A DNA stretch of 32,122 bases from contig SLQR01000019.1 in NCBI GenBank assembly GCA_007131405.1, forward strand, positions 1 through 32,122. The letters run 5' to 3'. The notes under the pieces are model-generated. The model was not told where the DNA came from. It worked only from the letters and a program-made list of their open reading frames with translations, and did no database searches. The position numbers were made by a program, and so were the translations under genes. This document shows, one piece after another, positions 18,177 to 26,844 of the stretch. Position 1 is the stretch's first letter, and every line of letters begins with the position of its first letter. This DNA comes from Candidatus Izemoplasma sp. Its GTDB lineage: Bacteria > Bacillota_I > Bacilli_A > Izemoplasmatales > Izemoplasmataceae.

Positions 18177-18205
18177 TAATAAAAAAAGCACAAATAATTG
18201 TGCTT
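18177..18205 (-). terminator. Rho-independent terminator after rpsI
   Basis: An 8-bp stem (18186-18193 with 18198-18205; AAGCACAA/TTGTGCTT) with a TTAT loop, followed by TTTTTATT on the minus strand, 11 bp after the rpsI stop. Confidence 0.87.
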
Positions 18206-18216
18206 CTTTTTTAATC

Positions 18217-18612
18217 TTAACGCTTGCTGAATTGTGGGGCACGTCGTGCTTTTCTAAGACCGTATTTTTTACGTTCTACTGCACGAGGGTCACGGGTAAC
18301 AAGACCCGCTGCTTTTAGGGTTGGGCGGTAATCTTCATTCACTTCGAGCAATGCTCTAGTGATTCCATGACGAATCGCGCCGGCTTGACCTGTAATTCCG
18401 CCACCATAGACATTAACATTAATGTCAAATGATTTTTGGTTTTCCGTTAAATCAAGTGGTTGTGATACGTCTAAGCGTGTCGCTGCTGATGGAATATACT
18501 CTTCAAATGTTCTACCGTTAATGGTAAACTTACCTGTTCCTGGTGTCATCATGACACGAGCAATTGAACTTTTTCTACGACCGGTTCCGCGGTACAATAC
18601 TTGTTTAGCCAT
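18217..18612 (-). CDS. rpsI: 30S ribosomal protein S9
   Basis: S9 sits in the 30S head and its C-terminal tail contacts the P-site tRNA anticodon. Conserved features: [12 protein letters not shown] near the start, [17 protein letters not shown] in the middle, and the basic ending [12 protein letters not shown], whose terminal KR touches tRNA. The 131-aa length is normal. It is cotranscribed with rplM (11-bp gap), the universal bacterial pair, and followed by a terminator. Confidence 0.98.
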   Translation of the reverse strand: MAKQVLYRGTGRRKSSIARVMMTPGTGKFTINGRTFEEYIPSAATRLDVSQPLDLTENQKSFDINVNVYGGGITGQAGAIRHGITRALLEVNEDYRPTLKAAGLVTRDPRAVERKKYGLRKARRAPQFSKR

Positions 18613-18623
18613 TTACTTTCCTC

Positions 18624-19058
18624 CTAGCCTTTTAGCTCATAAGCTTCTGGCGTTTGAGCTTGATGTGGATGGTTTTCGTCACCATACACAAAGAGTTTTT
18701 TGAACATTTGTCTTCCGAGTCTTCCTTTTGGCAACATGCCTTTGATTGAGAGTTCGACCATGCGTCCTGGATGTTTTTCATTCATTGTCTTTGCATTGGT
18801 CACTCTTAATCCTCCTGGATACTGTGAGTGAGTATAATACTTTTTGTCTGCCCATTTTTTCCCTGTTAATTCGATGTCTTTTGCGTTAATAATGATCACG
18901 TAGTCTCCACAGTCTACGTGTGGTGTAAACGTTGGTTTGTGTTTTCCGCGCAATAATGTCGCAACTTCGGTTGATAAGCGCCCAAGTGTTTGACCAGCGG
19001 CATCAATAACATACCATTTACGTTCGACCGTTTGATTGTTTGCCATATATGTTTTCAT
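18624..19058 (-). CDS. rplM: 50S ribosomal protein L13
   Basis: Early-assembly 23S rRNA-binding protein. The 144-residue product has [39 protein letters not shown] and the [17 protein letters not shown] signature. ATG 19058 is chosen because GGAGG lies at good distance; a second Met at residue 5 is less well placed. Two promoter-like sequences lie upstream. In B. subtilis the pair follows truA; here it follows metG, and truA is about 8 kb away. Confidence 0.98.
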   Translation of the reverse strand: MKTYMANNQTVERKWYVIDAAGQTLGRLSTEVATLLRGKHKPTFTPHVDCGDYVIIINAKDIELTGKKWADKKYYTHSQYPGGLRVTNAKTMNEKHPGRMVELSIKGMLPKGRLGRQMFKKLFVYGDENHPHQAQTPEAYELKG

Positions 19059-19083
19059 AGCGTGTAAGCCTCCTAATTATATT

Positions 19084-19111
19084 ATTATAATAGGGCTTTG
19101 GAGATTGTTAA
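19084..19111 (-). promoter_or_regulatory. Possible proximal promoter (P2) of rplM-rpsI
   Basis: TTAACA (19106-19111), 16-bp spacer and TATAAT (19084-19089) on the minus strand. The transcript would start only about 6 nt before the Shine-Dalgarno site, so this may instead be AU-rich leader able to pair CCUA with the UAGG of the ribosome-binding site. Confidence 0.4.
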
Positions 19112-19127
19112 AAATGTACCGTCATAT

Positions 19128-19156
19128 ATAATAGCTCAAATGCCTCTAAAAGTCAA
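19128..19156 (-). promoter_or_regulatory. Probable distal promoter (P1) of rplM-rpsI
   Basis: TTGACT (19151-19156), 17-bp spacer, TATTAT (19128-19133) on the minus strand. The predicted leader is about 62 nt. The promoter lies inside a larger inverted repeat (19131-19170). Confidence 0.65.
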
Positions 19157-19170
19157 ATACTTTAAGCTAT
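19131..19170. repeat. Inverted repeat around the rplM P1 promoter
   Basis: Arms 19131-19140 (ATAGCTCAAA) and 19161-19170 (TTTAAGCTAT) pair over 10 bp with one G-U, around a 20-nt loop. The -10 box overlaps one arm and the -35 box is in the loop. On the minus strand it begins 11 bp after the metG stop but lacks a U-tract, so it is a poor terminator; an operator or a 3'-end structure of metG mRNA is possible. Confidence 0.5.
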
Positions 19171-19180
19171 CTTTCGTCAC

Positions 19181-21109
19181 CTATTTAACAATGTCGCCCG
19201 GATTAAGTTTTTCTGAAGTTATTACCTCAAGTGTTTCCTTGTTTGACCCTGCAAGTAACATCCCTGAACTGAGTACACCACGTAGTTTTACTGGTTTAAG
19301 ATTTTTAATCACAAGAACCTTTTTTCCGATGAGTTCTTCTGGCTTATAATGCTTGGCAATCCCTGAAACGATTTGGCGTGTTTCACCACGACCAATATTG
19401 ACTTGAGACACAAGCAACTTATCGGCGTCTGGGTGTGTTTTGCATTCAGTAATTTGACCAATCACAATATCCAGTTTTACAAAATCCTCAATCGTAATTT
19501 CTGGGGTTTCCTCGACAGGTTCTTCCTTTGGTTTGCCAGAGATATCTTCTTTTAGTCGGTTCACTTCTTCTTCGACATCAAGTCGCGGGAAGAGCGGAAC
19601 CGGTTTTTTAACAACATGGTAACTTTTTTTGTCACCAAATTGCATGCTTTCCCATGTGGTGAACTGATCTTCAACAGCAAGTTGTTGGAATAAAGCCGGT
19701 GTGGCTTCTAATAGGAATGGTCTAAGCAAGATGCCAATATGGCGTAAGGATTCAACAAGGTGATAAAGAACATTTTCAAGTTCATTTTTCTTAGCTTCGT
19801 CTTTGGCAAGAACCCAAGGCATGGTTTCATCAATGTATTTGTTGCTGCGTGAAATTAAGCGCCACACTTCTTGTAATGCTTGAGATATTTTTAAGGTGTT
19901 CATATTTTCTTTGTAGTTTGCAATAACGTCTTTGATGGTTTGCTGTAAGTCTTTGTCGAAATCCGTTTCTGCTTCTTCATTCAACTCAATATATCCATCA
20001 AAATATTTATTAATCATCGAGAGCGTGCGGTTCAAGAGGTTTCCGAAGTCATTGGCTAAATCAAAATTAATGCGTTCAACAAATGTTTCAGGTGTGAAGA
20101 CACCATCAGACCCATACGGCAGTTCACGCAGTAAGAAGTAACGTAGTTCATCAAGACCATAGTATTTCAGGATGGTATCTGGATAAATAACGCCACCTTT
20201 AGATTTACTCATTTTTCCATCTTTCATCATGTAAAAACCATGAGCATGGAGTTTAAAGTTGATAGGTATATCAAGGGCCATTAACATAATTGGCCAGTAG
20301 ATTGCATGGAAGCGTAAGATGTCTTTACCAACAACATGAACAACTTCATCACCTTCCCAGTATTTGGTGAAGAGCTGATTTTGATCGGTTCCGTACCCTA
20401 AAGCACTGATGTAGTTGGATAAAGCATCGATCCAAACATAAACAACATGTTTTGGATTGGACACAACTTTTATGCCCCAATCAAAGGTCGTGCGTGAAAC
20501 ACTTAAATCATTTAGCCCTTGTTTGATAAACGCAACCACTTCATTTTTACGCGTTTCTGGGGTAATGAAATCTGGGTTATTTTCGATAAACTGCAGCAAA
20601 CGTTTTTGGTATTTACTGAGTTTAAAGAAATAGCTTTCTTCTTCAAGTTGACTTGTTTCACGTCCGCAATCTGGACAAGTGTTGTTTTCGTCAAGTTGTG
20701 TTTCGGTATAAAACGATTCGCAAGGCATGCAGTAATAGCCTTTGTATGTACCTAAATAGATGTCGCCTTGTTCAAGCAGTTGTTCAAAGATTTTCTGTAC
20801 GACGGTTTTATGACGTTTCTCCGTTGTACGGATAAAATCATCGTAAGAAATACGTAGTTTATCCCAAAGCGCGCGTGTCTCTTCGGCTATTTCGGTCACA
20901 TGGTCAATCGGTGCGATGTTACGATCATTAGCAACCGTCTCAATTTTCTTTCCGTGTTCATCCATACCGGTTAAATAAAATGTGTCATACCCTCGTAATG
21001 CTTTGTAGCGTTTCAGGGTATCACAAAGCACTGTTGTGTAGGTATTTCCGATATGAAGTTTTCCACTTGGATAGTAGATTGGTGTTGTGACGTAATATGT
21101 TTTACTCAT
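19181..21109 (-). CDS. metG: Methionyl-tRNA synthetase
   Basis: Class I synthetase for Met. HIGH-type motif LHIGNTY; a zinc knuckle CMPCESFYTE ... CPDCGRE; the KMSKSKG loop; an anticodon-binding helical domain; and a C-terminal tRNA-binding (OB-fold, EMAP-type) domain from about residue 540 (VIGQITECKTHPDADKL to GMLLAGSNKE) that dimerises the enzyme. Product 642 aa, typical of the Bacillus type. ATG 21109 is chosen: an in-frame GTG 9 bp upstream lies within the GGAG site. It follows rsmI after 5 nt, as the last gene of the tmk operon. Confidence 0.97.
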   Translation of the reverse strand: MSKTYYVTTPIYYPSGKLHIGNTYTTVLCDTLKRYKALRGYDTFYLTGMDEHGKKIETVANDRNIAPIDHVTEIAEETRALWDKLRISYDDFIRTTEKRHKTVVQKIFEQLLEQGDIYLGTYKGYYCMPCESFYTETQLDENNTCPDCGRETSQLEEESYFFKLSKYQKRLLQFIENNPDFITPETRKNEVVAFIKQGLNDLSVSRTTFDWGIKVVSNPKHVVYVWIDALSNYISALGYGTDQNQLFTKYWEGDEVVHVVGKDILRFHAIYWPIMLMALDIPINFKLHAHGFYMMKDGKMSKSKGGVIYPDTILKYYGLDELRYFLLRELPYGSDGVFTPETFVERINFDLANDFGNLLNRTLSMINKYFDGYIELNEEAETDFDKDLQQTIKDVIANYKENMNTLKISQALQEVWRLISRSNKYIDETMPWVLAKDEAKKNELENVLYHLVESLRHIGILLRPFLLEATPALFQQLAVEDQFTTWESMQFGDKKSYHVVKKPVPLFPRLDVEEEVNRLKEDISGKPKEEPVEETPEITIEDFVKLDIVIGQITECKTHPDADKLLVSQVNIGRGETRQIVSGIAKHYKPEELIGKKVLVIKNLKPVKLRGVLSSGMLLAGSNKETLEVITSEKLNPGDIVK

Positions 21110-21114
21110 CACAA

Positions 21115-21978
21115 TCACTCCTTTCCTTTGAAGTGTTTTTTATGGGTTTGATACGCCATGTAAACATCGTTCTTCTTCATGTTTCGTTGCTTGGCTACTT
21201 GTTTGATGGCTTGCATTTCACTTAAATCATCTTGAATAAGCAGTTCAATATGATCAATAACATCATCTTCAGATAATGGATCGGTTTCGTTAAAGCCTTC
21301 GACAATCACCACAATTTCACCTTTAAGCTCTGGTATGGTGTCGATGGCATCGAGAGTGGTGCGTATATACGTCTCATACTGTTTGCTGATCTCTCGAGCG
21401 ATTGTGACTGAGCGATTGTTAAAAATGTCGTATAGAGCATTTAAGGTATCTTTTATGCGGTGTGGTGCTTCATAAAAAACCAGCGTATATGGGAAGGTTT
21501 TTAACTGTTTCAGCTGTTTTTTACGTTCGTTTGGCTTAGTGGGTAAAAATCCATAGAAAAGTGAGGGTTGCGCTTGAATACCCGAGGCAACAAGGGCGGT
21601 TAAAAAGGCACTGGGCCCAGGAAGACTAACGACATGAAAACCCGCTTGAATGACAGATTGAACTAGTGTTTCACCTGGGTCACTTATCAGTGGCATGCCC
21701 GCATCACTAATCAATGCAAGGTTTTTGCCTTCTTTAAGGTTACTTACAATAAGTTCATTACGCATTCGTTCGTTGTGTTTATGGTAACTCTTCATCGGGG
21801 TATCGATGGCGTAATGTTTAAGCAGTGTCCCGCTATGGCGTGTATCTTCCGCAAAAATAACATCAACTGCTTTCAGTGTGTCCACGGCACGGTACGTCAT
21901 GTCTGACAAATTACCGATGGGTGTTGGCACAAGATAAAGCGTTGGTTTATTATCTTTATAACTTTGTTGTTGCTCCAT
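21115..21978 (-). CDS. rsmI: 16S rRNA (cytidine1402-2'-O)-methyltransferase RsmI
   Basis: RsmI 2'-O-methylates C1402 at the ribosomal P site. It is a tetrapyrrole-methylase-fold enzyme: LYLVPTPIGNLSDMTYRA, AEDTRHSG, LISDAGMPLISDPGE (SAM-binding glycine/aspartate loop), LPGPSAFLTAL and VFYEAPHRI are all present. The product is 287 aa. The ATG at 21978, 4 nt after the trmN6 stop, is preferred to an in-frame TTG that overlaps the previous gene. B. subtilis has the same trmN6-yazA-rsmI order; the small yazA endonuclease gene is missing here. Confidence 0.95.
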   Translation of the reverse strand: MEQQQSYKDNKPTLYLVPTPIGNLSDMTYRAVDTLKAVDVIFAEDTRHSGTLLKHYAIDTPMKSYHKHNERMRNELIVSNLKEGKNLALISDAGMPLISDPGETLVQSVIQAGFHVVSLPGPSAFLTALVASGIQAQPSLFYGFLPTKPNERKKQLKQLKTFPYTLVFYEAPHRIKDTLNALYDIFNNRSVTIAREISKQYETYIRTTLDAIDTIPELKGEIVVIVEGFNETDPLSEDDVIDHIELLIQDDLSEMQAIKQVAKQRNMKKNDVYMAYQTHKKHFKGKE

Positions 21979-21982
21979 ACAA

Positions 21983-22726
21983 TCACTTACTTTCAACGTT
22001 AAAAATTACAAGTGCTTCTTGCGTGTATCCTTGGTGATTATGAACAATGAGCGGTGGTAAAATCTTTAACCCTTTATTGCCGCGCTTAACGGCATCAATT
22101 AACACCATATATGCATCTTCACCCTGTTTCGGATGAATAAAGCGTAGTCGTTTCATTTCAAGACTGTTTGCCATGAATAGAGTGATTATTTCTTGTAGAC
22201 GCTCAGGTCGGTGCACAAGCACAAAGTGACCCTTGTCTTGTAGAAGATAAGCTGCCATGTCGACAATCCCTTTTAGGTTCACTTTAACTTCATGACGCGC
22301 AATGGTTTTGTAGTCGTTTTTATTGATGTTTGAGGTTTCTTTATGTTTGAAAAATGGCGGGTTGCAGGTGATTAAGTTAAAACTATTTTTATCAAAATGC
22401 GATTTTAAGTTTTTTATGTCTTCATTTAGTACGGTGATTTGATTGTCTAATTCATTGAGTTTGACGTTGCGTTTAGCGACATCACTAACGTCTTGCTGAA
22501 TTTCAACGCCAACAATCGGTTTCGCTGTTTTGCGTGAAAGCATGAGCGGAATCGGGGCAAAGCCTGTGCCTAAATCAAGAATCGTGTTTATGCGTTTTGT
22601 AATCACGACAAAGTCCGCTAATAAGGTTGAATCAAGCGAGAAGTTGAACATCTCTGGATGTTGAATAATCTTTAATCCCTCAAAACCAAGAAGATCGTTG
22701 AGGACTTCGCCTTCTTTAAGTACCAT
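21983..22726 (-). CDS. trmN6: tRNA1(Val) (adenine37-N6)-methyltransferase family (YabB/TrmN6)
   Basis: Class I SAM methyltransferase of 247 aa. Motif I is ILDLGTGFAPIPLML and the catalytic motif is CNPPFF, typical of N6-adenine methylases; SFNLITCNPPFF and FVLVHRPERL follow the TrmN6 pattern. E. coli TrmN6 modifies A37 of tRNA-Val; the target here is inferred. ATG 22726 starts inside the end of ricT (about 11 bp overlap) and gives the family N terminus MVLKEGEVLNDLLG; the frame upstream is only open, not conserved. Confidence 0.88.
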   Translation of the reverse strand: MVLKEGEVLNDLLGFEGLKIIQHPEMFNFSLDSTLLADFVVITKRINTILDLGTGFAPIPLMLSRKTAKPIVGVEIQQDVSDVAKRNVKLNELDNQITVLNEDIKNLKSHFDKNSFNLITCNPPFFKHKETSNINKNDYKTIARHEVKVNLKGIVDMAAYLLQDKGHFVLVHRPERLQEIITLFMANSLEMKRLRFIHPKQGEDAYMVLIDAVKRGNKGLKILPPLIVHNHQGYTQEALVIFNVESK

Positions 22727-23552
22727 TGTTATTTCCGTTTTTATCGTAGTCAAAAATTTCAAGCAACTCATCCACTTTAAAATATCGAATCGTATCTTCA
22801 GGACAAATAACTTTAACCGATTGGTCAATTATATTGGATGCAATGACTTTGCATATACCATCTGGTGTTTTTACTTTTGAATGCATTTTCGGCATATTTT
22901 GACGGAACTCATGATAGGTTTCGTCTTCATAACGAATACAGCATAACAGTTTTCCACATAATCCTGAAATGTTTGCTGGGTTTAATGAAAGGTTTTGGTT
23001 TTTTGCCATTTTAATCGAGACGGTTTCGAATTCCCCCAAAAATGTGTTGCAACAAAGCAAGTATCCACAAGGACCAATGCCCCCCATAAATTTTGCACCA
23101 TCACGTGCTCCAACTTGACGAAGTTCGATACGAACACGAAACTCATTCGCTAAATCTTTCACAAGTTCACGAAAATCAATGCGGCCTTCTGCGGTAAAAT
23201 AAATAATCAGTTTATTGCGATCCAAGGTGTATTCTGCACTTAAGAGTTTCATATCAAGATCATGGACTTTGACATATTTAGCACATGATTTCATAACATT
23301 TGGTATGAGTTCGTTGTTTTTGCGTTCGTTTTCTAAGTCACTTTCGGTTGCTAATCGTATAATTGGTTTAAGACTCGCAATTAATTCTTCTTCATCGATG
23401 GTCTTAATGCCTTCGATAATTCGCCCGAGTTCAATCCCACGAACGGTTTCTACAACAACAAAATCCCCGACGCTTACTTCGTAGTCGAGGGGATCGAAAT
23501 AATATTTTTTGCCGGCTTCTTTGAACCGGATACCTACTACTTTATTCTTCAC
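22716..23552 (-). CDS. ricT: RicT/YaaT, PSP1-domain regulatory complex subunit
   Basis: RicT belongs with RicA and RicF to the Y-complex, which in B. subtilis binds RNase Y and promotes mRNA maturation. The PSP1 domain covers most of the 278 residues. Cysteines C162, C167, C168 (PCGYLLCC) and C199, C204, C205 (LCGKLLCC) form the conserved clusters involved in binding Fe-S. The start is GTG 23552 (AAGGATGGACA before it), overlapping the end of holB by 11 bp. ricA and ricF are not in the window. The position after holB is the B. subtilis one. Confidence 0.95.
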   Translation of the reverse strand: MKNKVVGIRFKEAGKKYYFDPLDYEVSVGDFVVVETVRGIELGRIIEGIKTIDEEELIASLKPIIRLATESDLENERKNNELIPNVMKSCAKYVKVHDLDMKLLSAEYTLDRNKLIIYFTAEGRIDFRELVKDLANEFRVRIELRQVGARDGAKFMGGIGPCGYLLCCNTFLGEFETVSIKMAKNQNLSLNPANISGLCGKLLCCIRYEDETYHEFRQNMPKMHSKVKTPDGICKVIASNIIDQSVKVICPEDTIRYFKVDELLEIFDYDKNGNNNGT

Positions 23553-24537
23553 TGTCCATCCTTCTTTCTAGAAACATCAATAAATTGTCAAAAGCGAGAC
23601 GCGTATTGACAAATTGATTTAAACGATTTTTTAGTTCCAACATCTGCTCAAGTTCTTCAAGAAGCATCGCTTTGCTCTTAAAGGTTAAAATGGTTTCGAT
23701 GGTCGCGAGCTGTTCTTGGAATATTTGTTTTTTATAATGTTTCATTTTACCATAAATGAGGTCTTTTTGGTAGTAAATCATGACATCAAGAAGCATGAGG
23801 GAATCGTCTTTGTTTGAGACGACGCCAAAGATTTCTTTATCGAAGGTCAAAACCAACGATTCTTTATTTGCAAGTGCTTCATAAAGATGGCTAACGATAT
23901 CAATCATATCATAAAGGTTTTCTTGCGCCAAAAAAACTTCGGCTTCATTGACAGTATGGTGCATTGCCGAGGCAAGACGGGCTAAAAAGGGTTCATACCC
24001 TGATTCTATAAGTTCACTTAAGATTAGATGATGAGGGATCGTATGAAAGGTTAGCTTTTGACTTCTAGAACGAATGGTAGGCAATAGTTTGGAACTATTT
24101 GTTGTCAGCAATAAAGCAAAAATATTAGGATGTGGTTCTTCTAGAAATTTTAAAAGTGCATTGGCTGCATGGGGATTCATCGTATCCGCATCTTCCATGA
24201 TATACACTTTTGCCCCATCTTCTAATGCTGTTTTATTAAACTCCTCTTGGAGATCACGAATATTGTCTTTTGTAATGTTTTGTTTTTGTGGTTTTATCGT
24301 ATAGAGATTCGGGTGGCGTTGATTAAAGATGCGTCGACAATTTTTGCATGTTCCACACGGTTTGGTGTCATCCGACTCACAAAGAATCATTGCAGCAAAA
24401 AAAAGCGCAGTATCAAATTTCTTTGTGCCTGCTTCACCTTCGAATATATACGCATGAGCCAAACGGTTTTTCTTAAAACTGTTTTCAAGGATACGAATAT
24501 TATCGCCTTGTGCGGCTTTTAACGTTGAAAAGTTCAT
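23542..24537 (-). CDS. holB: DNA polymerase III delta' subunit
   Basis: Delta' is the stator of the clamp loader. AAA+ features: AHAYIFEGEAGTKK is a degenerate Walker A as in delta' proteins, which do not hydrolyse ATP; a zinc module CESDDTKPCGTCKNC; YIMEDADTMNPHAANALLKFLEEP covers the Walker B region; the sensor/SRC region reads RSRSQKL, with Cys replaced by Ser. Length 331 aa is normal. AAAGGTGATG precedes the ATG, 14 bp after tmk. The tmk-holB-ricT order is conserved; darA (between tmk and holB in B. subtilis) is absent. Confidence 0.94.
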   Translation of the reverse strand: MNFSTLKAAQGDNIRILENSFKKNRLAHAYIFEGEAGTKKFDTALFFAAMILCESDDTKPCGTCKNCRRIFNQRHPNLYTIKPQKQNITKDNIRDLQEEFNKTALEDGAKVYIMEDADTMNPHAANALLKFLEEPHPNIFALLLTTNSSKLLPTIRSRSQKLTFHTIPHHLILSELIESGYEPFLARLASAMHHTVNEAEVFLAQENLYDMIDIVSHLYEALANKESLVLTFDKEIFGVVSNKDDSLMLLDVMIYYQKDLIYGKMKHYKKQIFQEQLATIETILTFKSKAMLLEELEQMLELKNRLNQFVNTRLAFDNLLMFLERRMDSEE

Positions 24538-24551
24538 ACAATCATCACCTT

Positions 24552-25172
24552 TTAAAGGATTTGTTGAACTAAAGTTAAGGCTTGTTCGATTACCTGTTCT
24601 AAGGGTTGCGTTCCATCAATAACTTTTATGCGGTCTGGAAATTTGTCAATTAAGATTTTGTAGCCTTCATAGACTTTGCTGTGGAACTCTAAACTTTCAA
24701 GGTCGAGTCGATCAACACCTCTTCCATTACTAAAAACACGGTTTAAGCCGATATTCGGTGGGACATCAATAAAGATGGTTAACGCAGGTAATATCCCTTC
24801 AATAGCAAACTGATTAAGTTCATATATGGTGTCAATTCCCAGTTCACGGCCATACCCTTGATACGCTAAACTTGAGTCCACAAAACGATCACACAACACC
24901 ACTTTACCTGCTTCAAGCGCAGGCATAATTTTCTCTGTCATGTGTTGACGCCTTGATGCGGCATAAAGGAGTGCTTCAGTGCGTGCATCCATTTCTATAT
25001 TGTCAACGTCTAAAATAACGTTACGGATTTGTTCAGATATTTTGATGCCACCAGGTTCTCGGGTGGTCATTACCTCAATATTTTGTAGTTTTAGTGCTTC
25101 GACAACCGCTTTAATTACGGATGTCTTCCCTGAACCTTCAGGGCCCTCGAATGTTATAAATACAGGTTTCAC
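24552..25172 (-). CDS. tmk: Thymidylate kinase
   Basis: dTMP kinase makes dTDP for DNA synthesis. P-loop FEGPEGSGKTS (residues 8-18); REPGG substrate loop; LCDRFVDSSLAYQG carrying the DR(F/Y) motif; a LID-like region; FIDVPPNIGLNR. The product is 206 aa. The start is GTG 25172, with GGAGTG 8 bp upstream and the conserved FITFEGPEG in register. It heads the tmk-holB-ricT-trmN6-rsmI-metG operon and is divergent from the ABC transporter. Confidence 0.95.
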   Translation of the reverse strand: MKPVFITFEGPEGSGKTSVIKAVVEALKLQNIEVMTTREPGGIKISEQIRNVILDVDNIEMDARTEALLYAASRRQHMTEKIMPALEAGKVVLCDRFVDSSLAYQGYGRELGIDTIYELNQFAIEGILPALTIFIDVPPNIGLNRVFSNGRGVDRLDLESLEFHSKVYEGYKILIDKFPDRIKVIDGTQPLEQVIEQALTLVQQIL

Positions 25173-25201
25173 GTGCAGTCACTCCTTCATCTCTTTTACT
25201 T

Positions 25202-25230
25202 ATTATCGCACATTTAGGGCGAATTTTAAA
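25202..25230 (-). promoter_or_regulatory. Possible promoter of the tmk operon
   Basis: TTTAAA (25225-25230), 17-bp spacer, GATAAT (25202-25207) with an extended TG on the minus strand. The -35 touches a Fur-family-like box (25228-25246). Confidence 0.45.
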
Positions 25231-25246
25231 TATGATTTTCATTTTC
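25228..25246. promoter_or_regulatory. Possible Fur-family (Fur/Zur/PerR) operator
   Basis: Minus-strand GAAAATGAAAATCATATTT matches the 19-bp Fur box GATAATGATAATCATTATC at 14 positions, in the triple-hexamer arrangement. It overlaps the -35 region of the metal transporter genes and touches that of tmk. AT-rich chance matches are common, so this is tentative. Confidence 0.35.
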
Positions 25247-25259
25247 AAACGGTTAATTA

Positions 25260-25268
25260 TGGTATAAT
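25260..25268 (+). promoter_or_regulatory. Extended -10 promoter of the metal ABC transporter
   Basis: TGGTATAAT on the plus strand is an exact extended -10 with TATAAT at 25263-25268. The -35 at 17 bp (CATTTT) is poor, as expected for a regulated or TG-dependent promoter. The start near 25275 gives a short leader with a GAGGGGG site. Confidence 0.65.
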
Positions 25269-25297
25269 ATATATTAGTCTATGAGGGGGCGTTTACA

Positions 25298-25960
25298 ATG
25301 AGGATACAACTCACAAATTTATCCTTTGGTTATGACTATCGGACAGTGTTAAAAGACATTTCTTTCAAACTTGAAAGCGGTGACTTTTTAGTCATTATCG
25401 GGAATAACGGAAGCGGGAAAAGCACACTCATTAAATGTATTCTTGGGATTAACAAAGTACCAAGTAAAAAAATCTATCTTGATGACGTGAACATTAATGA
25501 TTATAAAAGTTGGATTAATATTGGTTATGTCCCTCAAAAGTTTGATGACTTTAATTATGAATTTCCTATTACAGTAAATGAAATTTTATCCGCTTCACGC
25601 TATGGTAAGGTTTCTGAAGAAGAAAAGCTCGAATGGTTGGACCGCCTAGGTATTTTAGAACTCCAAAACGAAAATATCAACAATTTAAGTGGTGGTCAAC
25701 TTCAACGTGTTTTTATCGTTCGATCTTTAATGAATAAACCAAAGTTACTGATTCTTGACGAACCGACAGTTGGCGTTGATGCGACCAATGTCGAACGCTT
25801 TTATTCGACGGTTAACGATTTAAACCGAATGGGTGTTACGATTATATTAATTACCCACGATATTAAATCAAGCAAAGCGAATTTTACGCATGTTATGCAT
25901 TTGCATCAGGGCGAAGCTACGGTGAAAAAAGTAGCCCCTAAAAGGGGTGAATCATCATGA
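25298..25960 (+). CDS. Zinc/manganese-type ABC transporter ATP-binding protein
   Basis: ATPase of an ABC-3 family importer (ZnuC/MntB/AdcC type), 220 aa. Walker [10 protein letters not shown] (35-43), Q-loop YVPQ (about 87-90), signature LSGGQ (130-134), Walker B LLILDE (160-165) and switch H187. The overlap with the following permease gene (ATGA) shows they form one transporter. Zn2+, Mn2+ or Fe2+ cannot be told apart from the ATPase. One of only two genes on the plus strand; GAGGGGG lies before the ATG. Confidence 0.93.
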   Translation: MRIQLTNLSFGYDYRTVLKDISFKLESGDFLVIIGNNGSGKSTLIKCILGINKVPSKKIYLDDVNINDYKSWINIGYVPQKFDDFNYEFPITVNEILSASRYGKVSEEEKLEWLDRLGILELQNENINNLSGGQLQRVFIVRSLMNKPKLLILDEPTVGVDATNVERFYSTVNDLNRMGVTIILITHDIKSSKANFTHVMHLHQGEATVKKVAPKRGESS

Positions 25961-26844
25961 TTTTATCCATTAGCTTTTTACGTGCTTTAATTGATCACGA
26001 CTTTATGCAGTATGCCCTTATAACCGGTTTGTTGATTGGTTTTTTAGCACCGCTTATTGGTTCGTTTGTGGTGATTCGACGTTTAAGCTTAATTGCGGAT
26101 ACCTTATCGCATTTTAGTTTAGCTGGTTTAGCGATAGGTTTATATTTTATTCATATTCTTGGAATCACCTTTATACGTGACCCGCTTTATCTCGGTATGC
26201 TTTTTGCAGTCATTGGATCAATTATAATTGAGATATTACGGAGTTACTATAAGAACTACAAAGAGATTTCCATGCCGATTGTTATTAGTTTAGGTACCGC
26301 ACTCAGTGCACTCTTTATTTCCTTATCTGGTGGTTTTAGTTCAAGTGTTTACAATTACCTATTCGGAAGTATTTTGACAGTCGGTCGAACGTTTACCATC
26401 ATCATTATTGCTGTGACCGCTGTGATTGTTACGCTTACCATTTTGTTTTTTAGACAGATGGTTATTATCAGCTTCGACGAAGCGTATGCACGTCTTTTAG
26501 GCATCCGCGTTAATCGCTTCCAACTTGTTACGACGATTGTTTTAGCGCTCGTGGTTAGTTTGTCTATTGAGACGGTCGGGGTATTGCTTGTTTCAAGTTT
26601 AATGATTATCCCTGTGGCCGCAGCGATGAAGGTTGGAAAAAGCTTTAAAAACACGTTGTTTATCGCAATTATCTTTAGTGAAATCTCGGTTTTACTCGGG
26701 TTGTGGTTATCGTTTGAAGTTGGTCTTCCTTCAGGGGCAACGATTGTTTTATTTAATATTCTTATCTTACTCATTGTGGCGCTATCAAAGAAAATCTTTG
26801 CAAAGAAAAGTTTAAAAGTTAAACAGTCTGAAAGCCAAATATAA
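25957..26844 (+). CDS. Zinc/manganese-type ABC transporter permease (ZnuB/MntC family)
   Basis: Integral membrane permease of the ABC-3 family, 295 aa with about eight hydrophobic segments. The family motif is clear: [20 protein letters not shown] then [13 protein letters not shown] near the N terminus, and [13 protein letters not shown] plus [18 protein letters not shown] in the second half. It overlaps the ATPase gene by 4 bp. No gene for the metal-binding lipoprotein (ZnuA/MntA type) follows: the unit ends in a terminator shared with truA. Confidence 0.93.
   Translation: MILSISFLRALIDHDFMQYALITGLLIGFLAPLIGSFVVIRRLSLIADTLSHFSLAGLAIGLYFIHILGITFIRDPLYLGMLFAVIGSIIIEILRSYYKNYKEISMPIVISLGTALSALFISLSGGFSSSVYNYLFGSILTVGRTFTIIIIAVTAVIVTLTILFFRQMVIISFDEAYARLLGIRVNRFQLVTTIVLALVVSLSIETVGVLLVSSLMIIPVAAAMKVGKSFKNTLFIAIIFSEISVLLGLWLSFEVGLPSGATIVLFNILILLIVALSKKIFAKKSLKVKQSESQI

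Noticed and set aside
21983-22828. N-terminal extension of TrmN6 by 34 residues
   Set aside because: It lies inside ricT in another frame and is not like the family; ATG 22726 gives the conserved start.
21115-25960. Possible use of genetic code 4 (TGA = Trp)
   Set aside because: TGA ends at least five genes at the expected length, several in ATGA or close-coupled junctions, and conserved Trp residues are TGG.
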